18,053 nucleotides of DNA from Senegalimassilia sp003474385. GTDB taxonomy: Bacteria; Actinomycetota; Coriobacteriia; Coriobacteriales; Eggerthellaceae. The DNA lies in contig NZ_QUCY01000036.1 in assembly GCF_003474385.1 (NCBI RefSeq), forward strand, positions 1 through 18,053, written 5' to 3'. The position numbers and the translations under genes were made by a program. Of this stretch, positions 6,145 to 12,976 are shown in pieces; position 1 is the first letter of the stretch, and every line of letters begins with the position of its first letter. The notes under the pieces are model-generated. The model saw only the letters and a program-made list of their open reading frames with translations. It was not told where the DNA came from and searched no databases.

Positions 6145-7194
6145 ATGAGCACCTATAAAGAGCAGGATGCAGAGAACCTGCTGGCGCACCTGCGCGAGGG
6201 CATCGACCCCGATTCCGTCTCGGCGCTGCTCGACGACACCCGCGTCGACTGCGAGGGCACCGGGGAGGGCGAATCGGTCTGGATGCACCTGGTCCTTCCC
6301 GGGGCGCGCTACGGCAAGGACGACAGGGTCATATACGACCCGTACGAGACGTTTTCGGGACGGTCCCTGAAATCCTCGGGCGGCCTGCCCATGGTCGAGT
6401 TCTACCTGCATCGCGGCGACGACCGCCCCGATGCGGCGCGCAACATCAAGGACATGGAGCCCCTGCCGTATCTCATCGGCCGCTACTACATGAAGACGCT
6501 TCTGGCCGACCACCGGGGATTCGGCATCCTGCTCCAGGACACGCCGCACCTGGGCCTTCCGGCCGATACCGTGCTCGACGTCCAGGATGCGCTCGCCGAG
6601 ACCGTGAGGGCCTACGCCGCCGGATGCGACTTCGAGATCGATACGGCCGACGCCGATATCGCCCGATGCCTCGCGGGGGGCGGATTCCGCGATGGGCGAG
6701 CCAAGGTCGCCGCGGTCTACGTCCCCGTGGGCGACCTGCCGCGCGAGACGACCGTCTTCGCCGACATGGACCGCGCCCTGGCCTCCATCGGCCTCGACCG
6801 CCCCGAGACCGAGACCCTGGCCGAATACGGGGACGTCACCGTGAAGCTGCTGCGCGCAGGCGACGAGGAGGGAGCGTCGCTCAAACCGAACCGGACCATC
6901 CCGCGCGACGGGGGATCCTCTATCATCCGCGGCAGCTTCCTGGTCGTCGCCGTAGATCGGAACGGCAAGCTGACCGACCTGCCCCGTTGGGCGGTCGAAA
7001 GCGCGAAGGCGCGCTTCGCCGACCCCTCCACCGGCCCCTTCATGGCCTCGGCCGAACTCATGCGGGAGACGCGCAGGGCGCTTGGGGAGCAGGTCGAGCG
7101 CACAGGACGGACGCCGTCCGACATCGCCTCGCTGGCATCGCAGCTCGCCGCGAAACCTGGAGAGGGCGGCGGACCGGGCGGAAACCATATCTGA
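6145..7194 (+). CDS. Orphan 349-aa protein of the mobile-element region
   Basis: ATG 6145 has GGAG (6136-6139) 5 bases upstream. The product begins MSTYKEQDAENLLAHLREGI. An acidic N-terminal domain includes SVWMHLVLPGARYGKDDRVI and a YYMKTLLADHRGFGILLQDT segment around residues 113-134. A second part with VKLLRAGDEEGASLKPNRTI and GSSIIRGSFLVVAVDRNGKL near residues 230-275 may be a separate beta-rich domain. The C-terminus is helical and basic, then Gly-rich, ending GGPGGNHI. There is no export or membrane signal. It is the last gene of the plus-strand series; the A/T-richer non-coding stretch that follows marks a change of context. Function unknown. Confidence 0.7.
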   Translation: MSTYKEQDAENLLAHLREGIDPDSVSALLDDTRVDCEGTGEGESVWMHLVLPGARYGKDDRVIYDPYETFSGRSLKSSGGLPMVEFYLHRGDDRPDAARNIKDMEPLPYLIGRYYMKTLLADHRGFGILLQDTPHLGLPADTVLDVQDALAETVRAYAAGCDFEIDTADADIARCLAGGGFRDGRAKVAAVYVPVGDLPRETTVFADMDRALASIGLDRPETETLAEYGDVTVKLLRAGDEEGASLKPNRTIPRDGGSSIIRGSFLVVAVDRNGKLTDLPRWAVESAKARFADPSTGPFMASAELMRETRRALGEQVERTGRTPSDIASLASQLAAKPGEGGGPGGNHI

Positions 7195-7466
7195 GAAAAA
7201 AATCGGACCAGACGCGGCGGCTATGTATAGATTCGCGTTTGCACGGGTATCAATTTTGAAATCAGGCCGCAGCCAGCTATCCAAACGTCACCCAAACGCA
7301 TCGCCGCGGCCTGGTGCGCGGGAGGCAGAGACGTCGGAGGTCCGAATCGTGCATCCGGGTTTCGCCCATCCCGCCGCCATTTTCGTCGAAGGAGGCGCCT
7401 GCCGCCGGCATATGCTTAAACGGGCGCCATATGGGAGAAAAACAGGACATCGGCAGGGGGAACAGC
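7195..7466. other. 272-bp gene-free region with a short direct repeat
   Basis: I see no convincing gene here. The first 70 bases are A/T-richer than the surroundings (poly-A after the stop, then TATGTATAGATTC and TATCAATTTTGAAATC), and the promoter of the downstream operon is probably here, although I cannot fix its hexamers. CCAAACG is repeated at 7281-7287 and 7292-7298, one helical turn apart, which could be a protein site. An ATG at 7431 is in frame with the HTH gene but lacks a ribosome binding site. Confidence 0.5.
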
Positions 7467-7739
7467 ATGCACCGGGGCTCCGATAGCGAACGACACGACA
7501 GGACCGAGTCGCAGCGGCAGCGCGACCGCGACTACGCCAAGGAGCTGTGCGCATCGCGCCTTGCCTTCACGCTGTCGAGGACCGGCACGTCGAAAGAGGA
7601 CTACTGCCGCGCCGTCGGCATCTCGAGCTCGACGCTCTCGCGCATCCTCAACAGGCAGACGCTCATGTCGACCTCGACGCTGATCGAGACCGCGAGGTAT
7701 TTCGAGGACACGAGCGTGTCCTGGTTCCTGGGACTGTAG
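7467..7739 (+). CDS. Small XRE-like helix-turn-helix regulator
   Basis: ATG 7467 has AGGGGG (7455-7460) 6 bases upstream, so I prefer it to the in-frame ATG at 7431. The 90-aa product has a charged N-terminus (residues 1-25, rich in Arg, Asp and Gln) and one HTH at about residues 43-62. The HTH reads KEDYCRAVGISSSTLSRILN, with the A-x-x-x-G-I-S-x-x-T-L-S-R-I-L recognition pattern of Cro/C1-type proteins. A short helical C-terminus (TLIETARYFEDTSVSWFLGL) resembles the end of many XRE regulators. It is the first gene of an operon, 8 bp ahead of a membrane protein and then the large exported protein. It may control that operon, but no matching operator is proven. Confidence 0.75.
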   Translation: MHRGSDSERHDRTESQRQRDRDYAKELCASRLAFTLSRTGTSKEDYCRAVGISSSTLSRILNRQTLMSTSTLIETARYFEDTSVSWFLGL

Positions 7740-7747
7740 GAGGACAA

Positions 7748-8143
7748 TTGAACCCCATCGATTTGGTCAAACACTCAAATATCGAACCGCATGAGCTGAG
7801 GCGCATCGCGCTGGCCGCCATCCTGACCGCGCTGCCGCCCGCCATCTTCCAGCTGCAGAGCGCCGCGTCGGTCATCCTATCCTGCCCGACAGACTACTAC
7901 TCGCCAGCATCTGCAGCGTGGTTTCTGACCAGGGGCTGCCTGGGCGCCGTGTGGGTCCCGATTATCCTGCTCATCGCCGCCGGCATCGCCTGCAAGGTAC
8001 GGAGCCGCGCCCTCGACCTCGGCATCGCCGCGGTCCTTCTCGCCCTCGCGGTCCGCAGCGCCATCCGCCTGGACCCGTATTCCATCGGCTACCTCGCCGT
8101 CGCATTCGCCTGTTTCGCCGTCTCCGGCCTCAAGGAGGAGTAG
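7748..8143 (+). CDS. Small polytopic membrane protein, TTG start
   Basis: The TTG at 7748 follows GGAGG (7739-7743) by 4 bases, and the frame starts MNPIDLVKHSNIEPHELRRI. Of 131 residues, about four hydrophobic segments are visible: near 20-45 (ALAAILTALPPAIFQLQSAA), 63-82 (GCLGAVWVPIILLIAAGIAC), 91-104 and 111-126. Short basic loops separate them (KVRSRALD, RSAIRLD). There is no catalytic motif. It sits between the HTH gene (8-bp gap) and the exported 982-aa protein (6-bp gap), so it is likely made with them and could sense or assist export or surface attachment; that role is inferred from position only. Confidence 0.75.
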   Translation: MNPIDLVKHSNIEPHELRRIALAAILTALPPAIFQLQSAASVILSCPTDYYSPASAAWFLTRGCLGAVWVPIILLIAAGIACKVRSRALDLGIAAVLLALAVRSAIRLDPYSIGYLAVAFACFAVSGLKEE

Positions 8144-8149
8144 ATCGCT

Positions 8150-11098
8150 TTGAACACCTCGCCAGAAACCAATATGGTCCCGGTACAGGACGGGGACAGC
8201 GAGAAGACGGGGCTGCTCGAGTTTCCGATCTCCCGTCGAGGAGCCTTCGCCGCGCTCGCCTGCGCGGCGGGACTGGCCCTGCTCGGACCAGCCCGGAAGG
8301 CGGAAGCGCTCGCGGGCATGAACTTCAACCTCGGCCAGGGCTGGTTCGGAGCCGCCGACGACTCGCTGCTCGTCCATTCGGACCCGCGCCAGGGCGAGGG
8401 GGACATGTTCTTCGGCTTCGCGAACAGCTACCATGAATGGCTCTGCGCCGCCCCCGCCAACACCAGCTACTATATAAACCATTACGGACAATGGCTGAGG
8501 TACGCCTTCGCCTGCGTCTTCGAGTGCAATTACGCCAACGAGCTCTACACCCTCGTAGTCGTCAGGCCGTTCGCATGGTGCTCCAGCAAGGACCTGCAGC
8601 ATGGCAACGGCCTTTGGGTCGATACCATCTCCGAGGGCGGCGACAACAAGGGGTACGTCTACCTCGACGGCGCCGAGTTCGCCGATTCCCGTTTCGCCGG
8701 CGACTTCAGAAACCAGATCGGCTACAGGTACTACGACTGGATCTCCTACGGCTTCTACGACTTCAACGACTTCCAGGGGGGCACGTACTGGGGATCGACC
8801 CGCCCGTCCTTCTGGGTCAAGAGGCAGAAGGGCGAGGCGCGCCACAGCGTGTCCAGCAAGCTGCAGGTCTACAACGTGGACTACAACCACTTCGGGACGC
8901 ACGAGAACGTGATCAAGGAAAACGACGCCCCGAACTACTGGTTCCTGAGCCAGACCACCCCTTCCCGCCATTTCAGGATCGAGAAGATCCACATCCGCAA
9001 CGACGTCACGCTCTACGGCGGCATCTTCTACATCAGGCCCGTCTCCGCGCCGGACATCCAGCTCGACTTGGTGCAGGGCACATATAGCGACGGTAAACCC
9101 CAAGCCATGTACGATAACGGACGCGGCGTGTGCCTCTACGAGAACTATCACGGCGTCAACCAGACCTGGATGCTCAAGCCCTATACCAACGACGGCGTCG
9201 ACACCTTCACGTTCGCCCTAGCCAACATGGTCGGCCCGAACCTGACGCACATGCTGAACAACAGCGGCCATGCGGCGCCGGTGGTCGACCACGGAGTCGT
9301 CCAGAACAGCCATGCCGACATCTGGGACATCAACAACGCCGACGGCCGGAGCAAGGCATGGTGGATCCACCACGAACCAGACGCCTCGAACGAGACCGAC
9401 CACTCCTGCTACTTCATCACCTCGGATGCCGACGGCCTGCGCCTCGACACCAACGGGGTCACGTCGAACTCCGTCGCAAATGTATCCGTCCAGTCCGCGG
9501 CATGCCCCGGTCGCTGGGCCGTCCAGAAGAACGCCCAGTGGAACCTCGTCGAGGCCCGCATCGAGGGCAAGGTCTCGGTCCATTGCGACGAAGACGCGCT
9601 CAAGATCGGCGACAAGGCGGAGATCTGCGGATGGCATAACGCAGACCCGGACGACCCGGATGTCGGAATCAGGCCCTCCGGCTGGGTCCTGGGGTGCAAG
9701 AACGAATCGGACCTGCCGGTCAGGCCGATCTTCAGGCTCTACATGTCCGACATCGACGACGACCTCCCCGAGGACAACGCCTCCATCTTCGCCCAGTGCG
9801 GCGTTGCCACTTGGGGGTGGCAGCAGGAATCGCTCGCGCACCGGCATATCGGCTACCCCCATGGCGGCCACTCTATCTACGGCCTCGGCCTCAGGCTCGA
9901 GGGTTCCGCGTTCCCCGGATCGATCCACTACGCCGCGCAGCGCTACAGCGGGGGCGAGTGGGTCGAGGGTTCCGACGGCGTGCACATCCTCGACACGGAG
10001 TCGGATATCCTCGGCAGGGTGAAGGTCTGGCTCACCGGCGAGATAGCGGACCACTACGACCTCGAGATCAGGACCAAGCTGCTCAACGGGAGCGGCGAGT
10101 GGTCCGACCCGGTCTATGTCAACTGTTCCGCCTCGGCGCCGCTCGACGTCAACACCGCGCCCGCAGCCGGCATCGAGCCGGACGGCGGCGACGGCAACAA
10201 GATCTGCGGCATGAACATCCACCTCGTGCGCAAGCCGCAGGGCGGTCGCGTCGTCAGAGAGTTCTCCGACAGCGAAAACCTGGCTGCCGACGCCTCCTGG
10301 GGGCCGGGGTTTCTCTACGCCGCCGCGATGCTCGGCATCCGCACCGTCAGCAAGACCGACCGCTACGTATGGACCGACCGCTATCTGGGCACGCTCGTCT
10401 CCCGCGGCGTGCGAGTCGTCACGACGTGCGTCGAGTACTATGCCGACGGCATCGAGCAGAAGGACATGGTGTATCGCGACCTCGACGTCGAAGGCGGCGA
10501 TATCTACAACCCCGTCGACATCGCGACGCAGAAGGCCCTGAAGGACACCTGCAACCTCAACGAGCAATACGGGCAGAACCCCTCGACGGGGTTCTCGGGC
10601 TGGTTCCTCGATCCCGAGCTCACCCAGCCCGCCGCGAATGTCACCATCGTCAAGGACCAGACGCTCAAGCTCTACGGCCGCAACCGCTGCACCGTGCGCG
10701 TCGAGTACGCCGAGGGGTCACTCAAGCCCGAGGACACCGGCATCTACCGCACCGCGCCGCTCATGTACAAACCCGATGCGCGCTCCTCCTTCGAGCTCCC
10801 CGATTTCTCCCTGTCCACGGAGAAGCACAGGCTCGACGGCCTGGCGCTCGCGGCCATCGGCGACGACGGGCAGGGGCACAAGGCGCTCTATTGGGGCGAG
10901 AGCGTCACGCCGGTGAAACCCGGCGAGGTGTTCGCCATGATCGCCGACGAGACATGGCGCAGATACGTCCCGGAATGCTGGCTGACCTCGGCGAGCGGCA
11001 CCGAGAAGGTCTCCTCGGTCACCGCCAGGCGCGACGTCACGCTCTACATCAAATGGACCGAGGCGAAGGCCGAGGGCGTCGCGAGCAGCAAGGGCTGA
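8150..11098 (+). CDS. Large exported surface protein with Tat-like signal, ricin-B-like section and C-terminal InlB-like repeat
   Basis: TTG 8150 is preceded by AAGGAGGAG, and no later Met gives a complete signal peptide. Of 982 residues, 1-27 are a polar n-region, SRRGAF at 28-33 is a twin-arginine-like motif, residues 34-46 are hydrophobic, and AEA at 51-53 is a likely cleavage site. Residues about 60-300 are rich in aromatic residues and Cys and match nothing I know. Residues about 302-466 contain QxW-like elements (NQTWML at 337-342 and AQWNLVEA near 463) and repeated L-D-x-N phrases, as in ricin-B-type beta-trefoil lectins. Residues about 808-845 (TGFSGWFLDPELTQPA) and the end (ARRDVTLYIKWTEA) match InlB B-repeat-type modules. 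No LPXTG motif, GW module or C-terminal membrane anchor is visible. It is probably an adhesin or carbohydrate-binding surface protein; how it is held to the cell is unclear. Confidence 0.75.
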   Translation: MNTSPETNMVPVQDGDSEKTGLLEFPISRRGAFAALACAAGLALLGPARKAEALAGMNFNLGQGWFGAADDSLLVHSDPRQGEGDMFFGFANSYHEWLCAAPANTSYYINHYGQWLRYAFACVFECNYANELYTLVVVRPFAWCSSKDLQHGNGLWVDTISEGGDNKGYVYLDGAEFADSRFAGDFRNQIGYRYYDWISYGFYDFNDFQGGTYWGSTRPSFWVKRQKGEARHSVSSKLQVYNVDYNHFGTHENVIKENDAPNYWFLSQTTPSRHFRIEKIHIRNDVTLYGGIFYIRPVSAPDIQLDLVQGTYSDGKPQAMYDNGRGVCLYENYHGVNQTWMLKPYTNDGVDTFTFALANMVGPNLTHMLNNSGHAAPVVDHGVVQNSHADIWDINNADGRSKAWWIHHEPDASNETDHSCYFITSDADGLRLDTNGVTSNSVANVSVQSAACPGRWAVQKNAQWNLVEARIEGKVSVHCDEDALKIGDKAEICGWHNADPDDPDVGIRPSGWVLGCKNESDLPVRPIFRLYMSDIDDDLPEDNASIFAQCGVATWGWQQESLAHRHIGYPHGGHSIYGLGLRLEGSAFPGSIHYAAQRYSGGEWVEGSDGVHILDTESDILGRVKVWLTGEIADHYDLEIRTKLLNGSGEWSDPVYVNCSASAPLDVNTAPAAGIEPDGGDGNKICGMNIHLVRKPQGGRVVREFSDSENLAADASWGPGFLYAAAMLGIRTVSKTDRYVWTDRYLGTLVSRGVRVVTTCVEYYADGIEQKDMVYRDLDVEGGDIYNPVDIATQKALKDTCNLNEQYGQNPSTGFSGWFLDPELTQPAANVTIVKDQTLKLYGRNRCTVRVEYAEGSLKPEDTGIYRTAPLMYKPDARSSFELPDFSLSTEKHRLDGLALAAIGDDGQGHKALYWGESVTPVKPGEVFAMIADETWRRYVPECWLTSASGTEKVSSVTARRDVTLYIKWTEAKAEGVASSKG

Positions 11099-11274
11099 GC
11101 GCGGACCGTGCGGTACGGACCGGACCCGTACACGATGGGAACACATTTCCGCCAATGACGTGATTAGCGTATATCGCCAAGGGGTATAGTCAAGGCAACG
11201 CCGTCACTCCTTCCGATAAACCATGTCACGGCGACCCGGCCGACTCACCATCCGATCCAGTCGGCCCCATATGC

Positions 11275-11316
11275 AATGGCGGACTCCCCAATATGCCGCC
11301 ATTCCCCCATCGGCGG
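11275..11316 (+). promoter_or_regulatory. Leader-like hairpin that competes with the downstream terminator
   Basis: AATGGCGG (11275-11282) pairs with CCGCCATT (11296-11303). CCGCC (11296-11300) could instead pair with GGCGG (11312-11316), which is the base of the terminator stem at 11312-11335. The two pairings exclude each other, as in an attenuator. A candidate upstream start is a TATAGT at 11185-11190 with no clear -35. This may equally be chance in GC-rich DNA. Confidence 0.3.
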
Positions 11317-11344
11317 CCGGCCCTCACCGGCCGCCATCCTTTTT
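11312..11344 (+). terminator. Intrinsic terminator downstream of the exported protein
   Basis: GGCGGCCGG (11312-11320) pairs perfectly with CCGGCCGCC (11327-11335) around a 6-base loop, and five T follow at 11340-11344. It is the best intrinsic terminator of the region, though it lies 214 bp after the stop at 11098, so it may end a long 3' UTR or a separate leader transcript. Confidence 0.7.
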
Positions 11345-11380
11345 CCGATATCACGACCGCGGCGATCTGCCTTTTCGGTG

Positions 11381-11416
11381 CCCCGTTCCCACTTTTGGGA
11401 GCGGGGTTCTTCTTTT
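11381..11416 (+). terminator. Second terminator-like hairpin containing the CCCACTTTTGGG motif
   Basis: An 11-bp stem with one G-T pair (11381-11391 with 11396-11406) has a CTTT loop and is followed by TTCTTCTTTTC. The loop region is the same inverted motif found upstream of both pilin genes, so the element may serve as a regulatory site, as a terminator, or as both. Confidence 0.5.
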
Positions 11417-11435
11417 CGCCGCGACGGCGTATGCT
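11388..11435 (+). promoter_or_regulatory. CCCA-N4-TGGG promoter A, ahead of the GT-C pair
   Basis: CCCACTTTTGGG (11388-11399) precedes a TATGCT -10-like hexamer (11430-11435), with the motif-to--10 distance 42, as in copies B and C. A weak -35-like TTCTTC lies at 11407-11412. A dyad CGCCG-CGA-CGGCG (11417-11429) abuts the -10. The GT-C gene starts 31 bp after the -10. Confidence 0.45.
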
Positions 11436-11466
11436 CCCGGTCGAATATCTATCCCTTGGAGCCATC

Positions 11467-12975
11467 TTGAAAGCAACCCTTCAGGCCGCCCGCACACGCC
11501 TCGCCATATCCGCCCTATGCGCCCTCCTCATCGCGGGCCCGATTCTCGCCCGCGCCCTGGCGGGAACGGGGACGCTCGATTCCGACGTCTGGTTCCTCCT
11601 CGCGACCGGCCGCGAGATCGCCCGCAACGGCATACCCCGCATCAACCCGTTCTCCATCTGGCCCGGCCGGGGCATGGTCGCGCAGCAGTGGCTCCATGAC
11701 GTCTGGCTCTGGGCGTGGTACACGCGCGGCGGCTATACCGCAGTGGCCGTGTCCGTCTGCGTGCCCGCCGGGCTCCTCTTCTGGCAGCTGTCCCGCCTCA
11801 TGCTCGACGCCGCCGACGGGAAGTTCTCGCCAGCTGCCCTGGCCTTCTGCCTTGCGGTGCCGTCGGCGTGCATCTGCATGTACATATCGGTCCGACCGAC
11901 GATCTGGACCGCGCTGCTGTGCGCCATCACGGCGAGGATCATGCTCAGATACCTCGGGTCAAGATCGCGCCGGGCCCTGCTGTGGCTCCCCGCCGTCGCC
12001 GTGGCCGGCGTCAACCTCCAGGCGGCCCAGTGGCCGCTTCTCGCCGCGTGCGCCGCGGCGTTCGCCCTGCCCTGCCCGCATGAGCTCGCCAATCCCGCAA
12101 CACGCCGCGCGTGGTCCGCGCGGGCGATGCCCATCTGCGCCGCCGTGGCGGCCATGTGCGCGGCCTCGCTGCTCAACCCATACGGCGCCGACGGGTCCCT
12201 CTACGTCCTGAAATCGCTCGGCGAGGCCTCCTATGGCGGCGCCATCATCGAGATGCAGCCCCTATGGGTCCCGCTCGGCCCCCTTTTCGCCGTTCCCGTC
12301 GCGGCGATGGCGCTGGGGCCGATCGCGCTGTGCCGTCGAAGCGGGGCGAAAGTCCCGGCCGGCGCCGTGGCGATGCTTCTCGCCGGTATTGCCGTGGGAG
12401 TCCTGCACTCGCGCTGCATGTGGATCGCCGGCCTGTCCTGCGGCCTGTGCTGCGCGTTCGGGCTCGCAGGTGCGCTCGGGGAGCCCATGGCGCACCCGGG
12501 GCGCGCGGCCGCCGCGGCAGGTGCCGCCATGGCCCTGCTTGCCGCGGTCTCGGGGCTCGCGGTATCGCTGGCACCGCGATCGGGCGGCGAGGCGGGCTTG
12601 CTGTCCGTGACCGAATCGGAGATGTCCCCCATCTTCTCGGCGATATACGACGCCGGACCCGACGCGCTGGTGTTCTCCAGCGACGTCTCGGTGTACAACC
12701 AGCTCGAGTGGGAAGGCTTCAAGGTACCCTGCGACATGCGTCCCGAGATCTGGGGCGAGCGCATCGCCGGCGCCGGGGCGAAGTCCGCCTACCGCGGGAT
12801 CGTCGACGTCCTCCAGGGGTCGACCTCGCTGAAAGAGAGCACCAAGGACTGGGGATGGGAGCTGTTCCTCGTCAGGGACGATGAGGCCGATACCCTGCGA
12901 TCCGGCGGGCGCTTCGATGAGCTCGCGCACGGCGGCGGCTACACCCTGTTCGAGCTGTCGGAAGGCGGTGAATAG
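11467..12975 (+). CDS. Polytopic GT-C-like glycosyltransferase, first paralogue
   Basis: TTG 11467 is chosen because GGAG (11458-11461) is 5 bases away and the hydrophobic first helix begins right after it; an ATG at 11431 overlaps a likely -10. The 502-aa product has a first TM near residues 12-32. A large extracytoplasmic loop follows with D38-S-D40-VWFLLATGREI, IPRINPFS and QQWLHD (73-78), the acidic plus Q/H-x-W pattern of GT-C lipid-dependent glycosyltransferases. About eight or more TM segments follow to roughly residue 385. The soluble C-terminus (SSDVSVYNQLEWEGFKVPCD, MRPEIWGE) has the D-x-R-x-E-like element common at the end of such proteins. It is 1 bp from its paralogue and upstream of the pilins, so pilin or surface-protein glycosylation is plausible. 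Donor and acceptor are unknown. Confidence 0.65.
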   Translation: MKATLQAARTRLAISALCALLIAGPILARALAGTGTLDSDVWFLLATGREIARNGIPRINPFSIWPGRGMVAQQWLHDVWLWAWYTRGGYTAVAVSVCVPAGLLFWQLSRLMLDAADGKFSPAALAFCLAVPSACICMYISVRPTIWTALLCAITARIMLRYLGSRSRRALLWLPAVAVAGVNLQAAQWPLLAACAAAFALPCPHELANPATRRAWSARAMPICAAVAAMCAASLLNPYGADGSLYVLKSLGEASYGGAIIEMQPLWVPLGPLFAVPVAAMALGPIALCRRSGAKVPAGAVAMLLAGIAVGVLHSRCMWIAGLSCGLCCAFGLAGALGEPMAHPGRAAAAAGAAMALLAAVSGLAVSLAPRSGGEAGLLSVTESEMSPIFSAIYDAGPDALVFSSDVSVYNQLEWEGFKVPCDMRPEIWGERIAGAGAKSAYRGIVDVLQGSTSLKESTKDWGWELFLVRDDEADTLRSGGRFDELAHGGGYTLFELSEGGE

Positions 12976-12976
12976 C

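Noticed and set aside
7334..7373. tRNA-like 3' end (GGTCCGAATC, like a T loop)
   Set aside because: The flanking bases GGAGG and CGTGC do not pair as a T stem, and no acceptor or anticodon arm can be drawn.
7877..10567. Two long minus-strand open frames opposite the membrane and exported protein genes
   Set aside because: The plus strand encodes a coherent signal peptide and domains; the minus frames have shadow composition with no motif.
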